A stretch of DNA of 64,000 nt from Candidatus Rickettsiella viridis. GTDB lineage: Bacteria > Pseudomonadota > Gammaproteobacteria > Diplorickettsiales > Diplorickettsiaceae. The notes beneath the pieces were generated by a model. It made no database searches and was not told the origin of the DNA. It saw only the letters and a program-made list of their open reading frames with translations. The translations under genes and the position numbers were made by a program. Location of the stretch: positions 1,488,001-1,552,000 of the forward strand of contig NZ_AP018005.1 of NCBI RefSeq assembly GCF_003966755.1. The letters are read 5' to 3'. Positions within the stretch are counted from its first letter, which is position 1. Every line of letters begins with the position of its first letter. This document shows positions 1-8,233 of the stretch, one piece after another.

Positions 1-586
1 GATAACAGTCCTCTGCTATCGCCGATAAAGTGACTATATAGTTAGAAGAAAGAACACAGGCCGCATGGTAAAGCGCTTTGGACTCTTTGCTTAGAAGAAA
101 TACTTGTGCGCCAATGTCCGCGATTAAGGACGATATTACGGCTAAAGCCCGTACATCACCTTCCAATGAGCAATAAGTCCCCACAAAGTTTTCTACATCC
201 TTCAATGGATTAGAAAAACTAAAGATGGGGTGTACACTCGCTGTATAACAGCCTGTGGCTCTAATACTCTCTAAGCTATCTGATGACTGCAAACCACTCG
301 CATGGAAAACCACACTTCTGGATTTAGGTGCGGCTTGCTCAACTAACTGTTTGCACGCCGTTTCAATGCTGTCATCTGGCGTAGCAATTAAATAAAGATC
401 AGCGGATCTAAACTGTTTTAAGGAATGGCAAGCGGTTCCTTCCCCTATAAAAGCAACCGCGTTTTCTGAGCTACTGATACTGGAATTGTAGATATCTTGA
501 ATAAACACCTGATTGGTTTTTTTCAATAAAAAAGCCAGTGTTTTTCCTAAACGACCACAGCCGATGATGTTGAGCTTTAATTTCAT
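1..586 (-). CDS. Rossmann-like / DUF2520-type oxidoreductase, partial
   Basis: The gene runs off the left edge of the window; 195 codons are visible from ATG at 586. The N-terminus reads MKLKLNIIGCGRLGKTLA, a GxGxxG dinucleotide-binding fold. It is followed by an ATPDDSI segment and SVHPIFSF, the arrangement seen in Rossmann-like plus DUF2520 proteins, which are putative NAD(P)-dependent oxidoreductases related to NADP oxidoreductase/F420 families. It lies 16 bp downstream of the MscS gene on the same strand, so co-transcription with coq7 and mscS is likely. The substrate is unknown. The C-terminal DUF2520 half is mostly outside the window. Confidence 0.7.
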   Translation of the reverse strand, partial: MKLKLNIIGCGRLGKTLAFLLKKTNQVFIQDIYNSSISSSENAVAFIGEGTACHSLKQFRSADLYLIATPDDSIETACKQLVEQAAPKSRSVVFHASGLQSSDSLESIRATGCYTASVHPIFSFSNPLKDVENFVGTYCSLEGDVRALAVISSLIADIGAQVFLLSKESKALYHAACVLSSNYIVTLSAIAEDCY

Positions 587-602
587 ACGTAGATTCGTGA
601 TG

Positions 603-1679
603 TTATTTGGGTACAGATAATTCAGACTCTTGTGTATTCAAACAAATATTGGTCGGGAAAGCCCACTTAGCGCCATGGCTATGAATGCAGTCCAATAGCT
701 TTAAATGAAGTGTTTGTTGCAATTTTAAAAAATCAGCGCTCTTAACCAATTTAGTAAATGCATTAACGGATATATTAAGCGATGAGTGAGCTAACTCACT
801 CAAATTAACCGTGATAGGGCGTTCCTTATCAATCGCTGCACTTTCTTGTAAAACCGATTGCATCGCTTGCAAAATCGCCGGGATTTTTTCTATATCTTGA
901 TAACGTAAACTGATAGTGCACGAGAAACGTCGATGCTTCATTCGCGATCGATTTTCCACCACTAAATTAGAAAATAATGCATTGGGAATATAAACAGGAC
1001 GGCCATCCGGCGCTAACAAACGACAAACACGCCAACCGATCGCTTGCACTTGACCTTCTACTTTAAGTGCGGGTAACACAATTTGATCGCCTATCACAAA
1101 AGGCCTATCTAGAAATAACATTAAACTACCAAAAATATTCGCTAAAAGATCTTTAGCTGCGAACCCAATAAGAATACCGCCCATTCCACCAAATGCTAGT
1201 ATACCTGCAATGCTTAAGCCAAATAATTGAGATGACGACAAGGCAGTAATAATGACAATAGCTATCTTAGCAATTTGGCTTAGTGCATGAACAAGCGTGG
1301 CATCCGCGGTTTTATTTTTACGTTTAAGAAATGCCGCACTATAAAATGTAACAAAACGCCATAAGAACCACGCAAGTAGCGCAATAAAAACGAGGCGACG
1401 AAATAATTGGAACTGCTGCGCTTCTAATGCCCAGTGCCAACAAAGCCATTCAAACGAATAAGTCGCACCTATCACGGCAACAAAAATGATTAAAGGTTTA
1501 TAAAGTGCTTTTACGGATGCACTACTTATAAAATAAGCACCTTGGTCAAAACGCCGAACCATTTTTTTATACAACAGACGTAGGCCAAAACAAAGCAATC
1601 CCGTTATGATAAGCGCAATGCAAGCTCTTATGACACAACCCTGTAGTAATATTTTATAAACGGCGTGTAAGGTATTCAT
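603..1679 (-). CDS. MscS-family small-conductance mechanosensitive channel
   Basis: A 358-residue inner-membrane protein with about four hydrophobic segments in its first half, then a typical MscS pore helix and beta domain. The signature is GGILIGFAAKDLLANIFGS followed by FVIGDQIVLP and the VEGQVQAIGWR segment. The family opens under membrane tension to release solutes during osmotic downshock. The frame extends upstream to 1709, but that would overlap coq7. ATG at 1679, 13 bp after the coq7 stop, is the more likely start. The specific paralogue (YbdG-, YnaI- or MscS-like) cannot be assigned by eye. Confidence 0.85.
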   Translation of the reverse strand: MNTLHAVYKILLQGCVIRACIALIITGLLCFGLRLLYKKMVRRFDQGAYFISSASVKALYKPLIIFVAVIGATYSFEWLCWHWALEAQQFQLFRRLVFIALLAWFLWRFVTFYSAAFLKRKNKTADATLVHALSQIAKIAIVIITALSSSQLFGLSIAGILAFGGMGGILIGFAAKDLLANIFGSLMLFLDRPFVIGDQIVLPALKVEGQVQAIGWRVCRLLAPDGRPVYIPNALFSNLVVENRSRMKHRRFSCTISLRYQDIEKIPAILQAMQSVLQESAAIDKERPITVNLSELAHSSLNISVNAFTKLVKSADFLKLQQTLHLKLLDCIHSHGAKWAFPTNICLNTQESELSVPK

Positions 1680-1692
1680 TCTTATGTATCTC

Positions 1693-2328
1693 TTAAATCT
1701 TATAGGCAACTAATGTCATAAACTTTGCTAATCCTTGCATACTAAACTGAATAAGCAGCGGTAACGGGATAGCGCCGGATTGCTCCGCCGTTGTCGCATG
1801 TTCAATTTCTTCTAAACGCATTTGTTCGACAATAGCACGACTTTTTTTATCATTTAGCGGCAAACGTTGTAAATGCTTATTTAAATGCCTTTCTACTTGA
1901 TGTTCGGTTTCTGCTAAAAAACCTAGACTTATTTTATCGCCTAATAACCCTGCGATTAATCCCATCAATAGTGCACCGCTATACCAAAAAGCATTTAAAT
2001 AACTAGGATGTGCCTTTAATTCTTCTAGGCGCTGTTCACACCACTTCAAATGGTCTGCTTCTTCCTGAGCTGCTTCTTGTAATTTCTTCTGAATATTAGA
2101 TGAACGCGCTGTCAGTGCTTGGCCTTGATATAGCGCCTGCGCGCATACTTCGCCAACATGATTAACACGCATTAGCCCCGCCGCATGACGACGTTCGCTG
2201 ATACTTAAGGCAGCTTCAGATAGATGAGCCGCTGGATTAGGGCGTGTTGCGAGGGGTATCGTATTAACGGATTGTAAGGCTTTATCTAGCCCTAAAATAA
2301 CATGATCCCATAAAGAATATTGACGCAT
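1693..2328 (-). CDS. coq7: 5-demethoxyubiquinone hydroxylase Coq7 (3-demethoxyubiquinol 3-hydroxylase)
   Basis: A 211-residue ferritin-like di-iron monooxygenase that catalyses the last hydroxylation of the ubiquinone ring. The carboxylate/histidine ligand motifs are visible: GEVCAQALYQGQAL, EEADHLKWCEQRL, AETEHQVERHL and EEIEHATTAEQ. The start is placed at MRQYSLWDHVI (2328), which matches the family N-terminus; the frame continues seven codons further to 2349. In many gammaproteobacteria this gene replaces the flavoprotein UbiF, and ubiE/J/B later in the window belong to the same pathway. It is the first gene of a minus-strand group with the MscS and DUF2520 genes. Confidence 0.93.
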   Translation of the reverse strand: MRQYSLWDHVILGLDKALQSVNTIPLATRPNPAAHLSEAALSISERRHAAGLMRVNHVGEVCAQALYQGQALTARSSNIQKKLQEAAQEEADHLKWCEQRLEELKAHPSYLNAFWYSGALLMGLIAGLLGDKISLGFLAETEHQVERHLNKHLQRLPLNDKKSRAIVEQMRLEEIEHATTAEQSGAIPLPLLIQFSMQGLAKFMTLVAYKI

Positions 2329-2415
2329 AAAAATCAACGACCCAAGCATATTTCATTGGAATAGGGCCAATAAATACGCTAAGCTTAGCGGCTAGCTATT
2401 TAGCCACACAAAATT

Positions 2416-3768
2416 ATGAAAAAATTATTATACCGATTATTAGCAAGCTTACTATTAATAATAGGATTTAACGCTCCCTGTTTTGCAAATTGGCCTTTCA
2501 GCGTTGCCCAACAAATTAATAATACGAGCATTTCTCAAATATTAAAATCTATCATGCCCGCTGTGGTAAATGTTTCTGTGCAAGGCGATATTCCACCTAA
2601 CCAATTGCCCCAACCTATTCCTGGCCGCCCTTATCCACGCCATTTTGAAAGCATGGGCTCGGGCGTTATTATCGATGCCAAAAAAGGTTATATTTTAACG
2701 AATGCGCACGTTATTCATGAAGCTAAATCGATTACCGTCACATTGGGTGATGGCCGTGTCTTCAAAGCGACGCTTAAAGGCGCTGATCCCGCTTCCGATA
2801 TTGCTTTACTCATTATCACACCAGACCACTTAACCCAAATCCCATTGGGAAACTCAGATAATTTAAAAGTAGGCGACTTTGTTGCTGCAATTGGAAATCC
2901 TTTTGGCCTCAATCAAACAGTTACATCAGGTATTGTTAGTGCATTACAACGCACGGGCTTAGGTATAGAGGGTTATGAAAACTTTATTCAAACCGATGCG
3001 CCGATTAATCCAGGTAATTCAGGCGGTGCTTTAATTAACTTAAAAGGTGAATTAATCGGGATCAATACCGCTATACTCGCATCAAACACCAATGCGGGTA
3101 ATATTGGTATTGGTTTTGCTATCCCCGTTAATATGGCACACGGTGTTATGCAACAATTAGCTGAATATGGTTCGGTACGTCGTGGATTGATGGGTGTTTT
3201 AGTTCAAGATCTAACACCCGCCCTAGCAAATGCATTTCATCTTCCTTCGAGTACAGACGGTGCTTTAGTCACTCAAGTACCTGCCTACTCTCCTGCCACA
3301 ACTGCGGGCATACAAACTGGAGATATTATTCAATCAATCAATAACATAACCATCCATAATGCGGGTCAAGTAAAAAATATTGTTGGCATGTTAAGAGTCG
3401 ATGATAAAGTCAGCATAAGACTGTTACGAAAAGGAAAAACAATCAATACTGAATTGAAACTGAAGGATCCTAAACAATATAAACAAGCCGCTGAATGCGA
3501 TAATCCCTTCCTCTACGGAATGGTGCTACGTAACTTTGACCAAACCGTTACAGGTCAAGGGCATCTGATCGGCGTTGAAGTGATTAATATTGACGAAGAC
3601 AGCATGGCTTGGCATGCCGGTATCCGTCCCGGCGATGTAATAACATCTGCCAATCAAGTCATTGTCATTAATGTCGAACAATTACAAAAAATCGCAAAAG
3701 AAAGTAAAAATGAATTATTAGTTAATGTGTTGTCACGTGCGGGTGTAAGGTTCATTATCATCAAATAG
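2416..3768 (+). CDS. Periplasmic serine protease of the HtrA/DegP-DegQ family
   Basis: A 450-residue protein with an N-terminal signal peptide (MKKLLYRLLASLLLIIGF, cleavage after CFA). The trypsin-like catalytic triad is His in TNAHVIHEA, Asp in DPASDIALL and Ser in NPGNSGGAL. Two PDZ domains follow, the first with GLMGVLVQDL and the second near HLIGVEVINI. This is the DegP/DegQ layout of a periplasmic protease and chaperone that deals with misfolded envelope proteins. It is transcribed divergently from coq7 with about 87 bp between them. Whether it is functionally DegP, DegQ or MucD cannot be settled from sequence alone. Confidence 0.9.
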   Translation: MKKLLYRLLASLLLIIGFNAPCFANWPFSVAQQINNTSISQILKSIMPAVVNVSVQGDIPPNQLPQPIPGRPYPRHFESMGSGVIIDAKKGYILTNAHVIHEAKSITVTLGDGRVFKATLKGADPASDIALLIITPDHLTQIPLGNSDNLKVGDFVAAIGNPFGLNQTVTSGIVSALQRTGLGIEGYENFIQTDAPINPGNSGGALINLKGELIGINTAILASNTNAGNIGIGFAIPVNMAHGVMQQLAEYGSVRRGLMGVLVQDLTPALANAFHLPSSTDGALVTQVPAYSPATTAGIQTGDIIQSINNITIHNAGQVKNIVGMLRVDDKVSIRLLRKGKTINTELKLKDPKQYKQAAECDNPFLYGMVLRNFDQTVTGQGHLIGVEVINIDEDSMAWHAGIRPGDVITSANQVIVINVEQLQKIAKESKNELLVNVLSRAGVRFIIIK

Positions 3769-3860
3769 TGGGCATGAATTCGTCATGACAAAACTCAAAC
3801 AAAGTAAATGTCGTAGCAAACCAAAAATAAGGCCTTTCACTGGATTGTTAAACGCTCCGC

Positions 3861-3912
3861 TGTTATTGCGACCGCAGCGTGGCAATCGCCATAACGAGTC
3901 CAGGCGATCATC
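3861..3912. repeat. Degenerate copy of the CGTCATTGCGAGCG-type short repeat
   Basis: The segment contains GTTATTGCGACCGCAGCGTG then GGCAATCGCCATAACGAG. It resembles the TTGCGAGC...GTGGCAATC motifs of the better copies at 30618, 41808 and 52223, but is shorter and diverged. It lies between the convergent htrA and coaBC genes, where no coding sequence is evident. Confidence 0.4.
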
Positions 3913-3927
3913 ACAACATCTCAACAA

Positions 3928-5133
3928 CTAGTTTTTTTTTGTTAAATGCTGTTCAATAGTTTCTAATAATCGCTGTGCAATCAGTCTTTTAGGTGCCTTT
4001 TCTAAATAAATAGGCGGTTCTTTAGATAAAATAGTAACTGCATTTTCATCACTATCGAAACCAATATCACTTTGGCTGACGTCATTCACGACCATTAAAT
4101 CAGCACCTTTTCTTAAACGCTTCTCTTCAGCAAAACGGAATATGTCCGCTGTTTCAGCAGAAAAACCAACGATAAGCGGCTTAGGTTCATCCATTTGGCC
4201 AACCATTGCTAAAATATCGTTAGTTAATTTTAAATTTAAAGTTAAATGATTCGCTATCTTTTTAATTTTTTGCAAGCAAGGTTCGGCTACGTGATAATCC
4301 ACTATGGCAGCGGTACTAATAAAAACATCCTTTTTAACGATTTGCGCTTGAACAGCTCCCTGCATTTCTGCCGCTGTTTTAACCGCAATAAATTTGCATT
4401 TTTCAGGTGGTTTTAAAGCAACAGGACCACTAATCAGTGTAACGCTTGCACCAGCATCGATAGCAGCTTGCGCTAAAGCAAAACCCATCTTACCTGAGCT
4501 ACGATTAGATAAGTAACGAATAGGATCAATGGGCTCTTGTGTAGGGCCTGCTGTTATCAAAATATGCTGGTCTTTTAAAAAAGGAGCTAAAAACACATTC
4601 GCCAAACTTCTTACAATCTCTGCAGGTTCTAGCATGCGGCCCAAGCCAACATCGCCACAAGCTTGACTACCTTCTGCGGGCCCTAGAAATAAACATTCTC
4701 GCTCTTTGAGTTTACGCAGATTAGCCTGTGTCGCCACATTGGCCCACATGGCTTGATTCATAGCCGGCGCTACAACGATTTTTGCGTGAGATGCCAAACA
4801 AAGAGTGCTCAGCAAATCATCTGCAAAACCATAGGCCAATTTAGCAAGGAAATTCGCTGTAGCAGGCGCAATTAAAATACAATCTGGCCAACGTGCTAGC
4901 TCAATATGACTCATGGCAGCTTCTGCCTCGGAGTCCATGAGTTGCTCATAAACTTTATGTTGCGAAACAGCTTGGAGCGTAAGGGGTGTTACAAAAGCTC
5001 TGCCGCCAGCGGTTAATACTACCCTGACTTCATAGTCTTGTTCTTTGAGTTTTCGGATTAAATCCGGGATTTTGTAGGCTGCGATACTACCAGTAATACC
5101 TAACAAAATACGACGCTTTCGCATGTTTTTCAT
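3928..5133 (-). CDS. coaBC: Bifunctional phosphopantothenoylcysteine decarboxylase/synthetase CoaBC
   Basis: A 401-residue protein for two steps of coenzyme A synthesis: ligation of cysteine to 4'-phosphopantothenate, then decarboxylation. The N-terminal flavoprotein (CoaC) domain shows LLGITGSIAAYK and the PAMNQAMW substrate-recognition motif. The C-terminal synthetase (CoaB) domain shows ITAGPTQEPIDPIRYLSN and SSGKMGFALA. Length fits the bacterial Dfp family. A second in-frame ATG three codons in (5124) is an alternative start; neither has a strong ribosome binding site. The terminator of the next upstream porin gene lies just before it. Confidence 0.95.
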   Translation of the reverse strand: MKNMRKRRILLGITGSIAAYKIPDLIRKLKEQDYEVRVVLTAGGRAFVTPLTLQAVSQHKVYEQLMDSEAEAAMSHIELARWPDCILIAPATANFLAKLAYGFADDLLSTLCLASHAKIVVAPAMNQAMWANVATQANLRKLKERECLFLGPAEGSQACGDVGLGRMLEPAEIVRSLANVFLAPFLKDQHILITAGPTQEPIDPIRYLSNRSSGKMGFALAQAAIDAGASVTLISGPVALKPPEKCKFIAVKTAAEMQGAVQAQIVKKDVFISTAAIVDYHVAEPCLQKIKKIANHLTLNLKLTNDILAMVGQMDEPKPLIVGFSAETADIFRFAEEKRLRKGADLMVVNDVSQSDIGFDSDENAVTILSKEPPIYLEKAPKRLIAQRLLETIEQHLTKKN

Positions 5134-5148
5134 GCTATTAACATAACA

Positions 5149-5180
5149 AAAAGGGGCACGGAAGTCATGCCCCTTTTTTA
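5149..5180 (-). terminator. Rho-independent terminator of the LbtU-like porin gene
   Basis: Read on the minus strand, GGGGCA and TGCCCC pair around a short loop and are followed directly by TTTTTG. It lies 30 bp past the stop of the porin gene ending at 5210 and just before the coaBC start, so it separates the two transcription units. Confidence 0.85.
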
Positions 5181-5209
5181 TTGAAAACCTAAATAAAAGT
5201 TTATAAAGG

Positions 5210-6739
5210 TTAGAAGTATAGACCTATCTGGAATGTAACCGTATTTCCACTATTGCCGGTACCGGTAATAGGATTCAAGCCTGTGCTGCCTGTCGCTACA
5301 TCGGTTGTTTTATAATCGATGTCATGGCGGAACTCGATACTTTCGATGGTGTCCTTCCAAATAGAGGTACTTGCCGTTGCACTATAACGCTTTTGAGGAA
5401 TCAACAGTGCTAAGGCATCTTTAGAGTGGTCATAACCAACAATAAATGCACTTGGCTTGTCCCAAGCAGCAAACTTATAAGCAACTTCTGTATGGAACGC
5501 AGAGGGTTTAGCACCTTTCTGATTAAATGATAACGTTGATGCAGAAAATGTGCTTGCCGCCGTAACGTATTCAGCCGTTAAGCTAACGGGGCCTACGGAT
5601 AATGTACCACGTCCATCTAAACCGCCCACCGGGTTAAGTACTTCTGTTCCGTCATTGGTGGCAAATCCATTAAAGGTATTATTTCCAGAGTTGCCGTTAT
5701 GTTGCATACCCACTGCATCAGCAATGCTACGAATATAACTACCGGCTAAATCCAGACTCCATTTAGGTTTTTTGAAAGTATAATCAACATTTGCACCATA
5801 ATTATGCAACCCATTATTCCCTATCGAAGTCCGGGTAGGACCTCTAAACACAAAAGCAGCTAAATTCAAATTATTTTCCGCATTCAATTCCTTAGAGAAA
5901 CCGATAGAAATTGCTCTTGCTTTCGTTCTACCTAAGGTTTTTGTAAATGGATCGCTGATCATCGCTGATGAATATTGACCAAATGGCATATAGAACTGAC
6001 CAATAGTTCCGTATACTGGGAATTCAGCCAGATTTCCAACGGTCAAAAATCCACGCTCTAAAAACACATTTGAATTATCGATACGGCGTGGCGATGTAGA
6101 AGGCGGGCTGTTGTCATAGACAAATGCAATAAGACCCGTCACCCATTTATTCACTAAAATTTCGGTATCAAGCTCAATACCCGTCAGATCAATATCGTTT
6201 ATCGATCCATTGTGGAAGTTTCCACCAAAATCATCCGCATGAATAACTTGCGCTTCAACCTTACCACTCAGATTAATAATAGGGGTATTAGACCAGGGAT
6301 GATTACCTTCTGGATGTAGGTAGTTCCAAAGCTGCTTGCGTTGTTGAAGCAAGTAAAGATCTTCATTGACGTAAGGCTGGTTGACCACCAAATCGGATGC
6401 ATTATATTCCGAATTGATCCCAATATAAGGAGAACTAACCACCGGGGTACCTAAAATAAAGACAGGGTGATTAGGATCCGCGATAACCTTAACATCAGGC
6501 TGTTGTAATGGCTGAGGCTGGCCCGCCACTCTTCTTTGAGACGGTTTCTTCTTGAGTGTAGCCACCTGACCTTGGAGATGCTGTATCTGTGACTCTAAAG
6601 CTTGGGTACGCGCCGCCAATTTTCTAACGAGTTGATCATTATTCGTTGTCTGATCAGCCGCTAAAGCGACATTTCCCTGTAATCCTAACCAACAAACACT
6701 TGCTGCCAGTGCTGTTAATTTATACTTTTTGCTTGACAT
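5210..6739 (-). CDS. LbtU-like outer-membrane beta-barrel porin (first copy)
   Basis: A 509-residue protein with a signal peptide (cleavage near NVALA/ADQ) and a short coiled coil at about residues 30-65 (LVRKLAARTQALESQIQHL). The rest is long and rich in alternating beta segments, ending in VTFQIGLYF, with the terminal aromatic residue expected for barrels inserted by BAM. The layout of coiled coil plus barrel matches the LbtU siderophore-porin family of Legionella and relatives. Family membership is judged by overall appearance and needs a profile search. AAGG lies about 7 bp before ATG 6739. A second, shorter member is at 8234-9619; its role in iron uptake is inferred only from the family. 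Confidence 0.65.
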   Translation of the reverse strand: MSSKKYKLTALAASVCWLGLQGNVALAADQTTNNDQLVRKLAARTQALESQIQHLQGQVATLKKKPSQRRVAGQPQPLQQPDVKVIADPNHPVFILGTPVVSSPYIGINSEYNASDLVVNQPYVNEDLYLLQQRKQLWNYLHPEGNHPWSNTPIINLSGKVEAQVIHADDFGGNFHNGSINDIDLTGIELDTEILVNKWVTGLIAFVYDNSPPSTSPRRIDNSNVFLERGFLTVGNLAEFPVYGTIGQFYMPFGQYSSAMISDPFTKTLGRTKARAISIGFSKELNAENNLNLAAFVFRGPTRTSIGNNGLHNYGANVDYTFKKPKWSLDLAGSYIRSIADAVGMQHNGNSGNNTFNGFATNDGTEVLNPVGGLDGRGTLSVGPVSLTAEYVTAASTFSASTLSFNQKGAKPSAFHTEVAYKFAAWDKPSAFIVGYDHSKDALALLIPQKRYSATASTSIWKDTIESIEFRHDIDYKTTDVATGSTGLNPITGTGNSGNTVTFQIGLYF

Positions 6740-6826
6740 ACAAAGACCTTATTATTTGGAATAAGCAGTGGGTCTCCTATTTATCAAAAAAAACAAGGTA
6801 ATGCAAGCTTATTTTCCATTAATGGG

Positions 6827-7552
6827 TCACTTGTTTATTCTTTTCCGCCAACGGGCAGCCAAAATGTTCAACCATTCTACAAAGACTGAAAAGGCAATGG
6901 CAAAGTAGAGATATCCTCTGGGTACATGTAACCCAAAACCATCCGCCACCAATACCAGTCCTATCAGTAATAGAAAACTTAAACCAAGAATTTTTAAGCT
7001 CGGGTAGGTATTAATAAATTGGCTCAATGGTCCACTGGCCCAAATCATCAAGGTAATCGCTATGATAATAGCGAGCGCCATCACTATAAATTCCTGCGCC
7101 ATTCCTACGGCAGTAATCACACTATCTAAAGAAAAAATAATATCCAGCAGCATGATTTGGATAATAACGAACGAAAACCGTGAAAATCGCCGCAGTGCAC
7201 CCGCTTTTTCATCGATTGAACTGACATTTAAATGAAGCTCGCTCGTCCCCTTTGCCAATAAAAACACCCCACCAGCAATTAATATCAGATCTCGCCCTGA
7301 AAAAGTGTGTCCCGCAAGCGTAAAAAGGGGGTTGGTAAATCGGGTCATCCATGTAATGGTGGCTAACAATAAGAGGCGTGTTAGACACGCCAATATTAAA
7401 CCAAATTGCCGGGCAAATTTCTGCTGCGGAACAGGCAACCTATTGGTTATTAAGGAAATAAAAACTAGGTTGTCAATTCCAAGAACGATTTCTAAGGCGG
7501 TTAAGGTAAGTAGGCTTATCCAGGTTTCTGGGAAAAAAAATAATTCGAACAT
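6827..7552 (-). CDS. TerC-family integral membrane protein
   Basis: A 241-residue protein with about seven membrane segments. It carries the two TerC hallmark repeats: ALEIVLGIDNLVFISLI near the N-terminus and LLDIIFSLDSVITAVGM in the middle, each with acidic residues inside a helix. TerC/YgdQ-type proteins are linked to metal efflux, particularly manganese, and to metalation of exported proteins, but the substrate here is unknown. It lies 10 bp downstream of vapD on the same strand and may be read with it. Confidence 0.85.
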   Translation of the reverse strand: MFELFFFPETWISLLTLTALEIVLGIDNLVFISLITNRLPVPQQKFARQFGLILACLTRLLLLATITWMTRFTNPLFTLAGHTFSGRDLILIAGGVFLLAKGTSELHLNVSSIDEKAGALRRFSRFSFVIIQIMLLDIIFSLDSVITAVGMAQEFIVMALAIIIAITLMIWASGPLSQFINTYPSLKILGLSFLLLIGLVLVADGFGLHVPRGYLYFAIAFSVFVEWLNILAARWRKRINK

Positions 7553-7562
7553 ATTAGCTTAG

Positions 7563-7877
7563 TTAAACTGTCTCTAAAGAAGAAGGAATACGAACAGATC
7601 CCTTGTTTATTATTTTAGTGAAATCAGACCACTGCTCTATTTTAAATGCTCGAATATCTCTTACTGCTTTAGGAAACCAAGACAATGACCTCAACTGAAA
7701 AACTGCTTCAAATAAATTCGACATATCTTCATTATCATTCACATACAAACTACCTTGCGCCCACTTGAACCCAAATTGATTTAATGTATTCGCTATGTCG
7801 TTATAGGCTTGAGAAACGCCTTTAGGATGATATTTATTGGTATCCGATACAATTAAATCAAAAGCCAGTGCATACAT
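7563..7877 (-). CDS. vapD: VapD-family endoribonuclease toxin
   Basis: A 104-residue protein that closely follows VapD of Haemophilus and Helicobacter along its length. It starts MYALAFDLIV, with the conserved Asp7 implicated in catalysis. It continues with YHPKGVSQAYNDI, QGSLYVN, EDMSNLFEA and VRDIRAFKIEQWSDF. VapD has a Cas2-like ferredoxin fold and cleaves mRNA; in Haemophilus it helps survival in host cells. The preceding 71-residue gene ends 7 bp before this start, a typical toxin-antitoxin spacing that suggests translational coupling. No nearby cas genes or CRISPR repeats are present. Confidence 0.88.
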   Translation of the reverse strand: MYALAFDLIVSDTNKYHPKGVSQAYNDIANTLNQFGFKWAQGSLYVNDNEDMSNLFEAVFQLRSLSWFPKAVRDIRAFKIEQWSDFTKIINKGSVRIPSSLETV

Positions 7878-7884
7878 TAATACG

Positions 7885-8100
7885 TTACTCCAACGGATCG
7901 TTTAAAATATGCGAAAAAGGATATTCTAAGTTTTCCTTTGTCTCAAAAATATGGATATTCATTAATATCTCACCTTCATTTGATTCCCGACTAATGCCTA
8001 TAACTTGGTAAACAGGACCATAGGGACCAAATCGACGAAACGTGTTTTTTACTTGTTCAGGCGAAATTTTATAGGTGGAAATATTCAATTGGCGAAGCAT
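7885..8100 (-). CDS. Small protein upstream of vapD, probable antitoxin
   Basis: A 71-residue protein starting MLRQLNISTYKISP, with a central RRFGPYGPVYQVIG segment and a C-terminal ENLEYPFSHILNDPLE. The pattern resembles the small VapX/DUF5397-type partners found 5' of vapD in other bacteria; I assign the family from memory of that pattern, so it is tentative. The antitoxin role is inferred from position: same strand, immediately upstream of vapD, separated by 7 bp. Confidence 0.6.
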   Translation of the reverse strand: MLRQLNISTYKISPEQVKNTFRRFGPYGPVYQVIGISRESNEGEILMNIHIFETKENLEYPFSHILNDPLE

Positions 8101-8184
8101 GACATACCTTTATAAATCTACTGTTTAATTTTATATGATTCGATCCTATTCGCCTACTTAAATTTATACTCTGTTACGCACAAA

Positions 8185-8207
8185 AAAGCCCACTTTAGTG
8201 GGCTTTG
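8185..8207 (-). terminator. Rho-independent terminator of the second LbtU-like porin gene
   Basis: AAAGCCCAC and GTGGGCTTT form a 9-bp stem with a four-base loop. On the minus strand it is followed by a run of T, and it lies 27 bp after the porin stop codon at 8234. It insulates the porin from the vapD pair. Confidence 0.85.
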
Positions 8208-8233
8208 AAGATAAACGTATTTAATTATTTAGT

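Noticed and set aside
7563-7877. VapD taken as Cas2
   Set aside because: The fold is related, but the sequence follows VapD, and there are no cas1 or CRISPR repeats.
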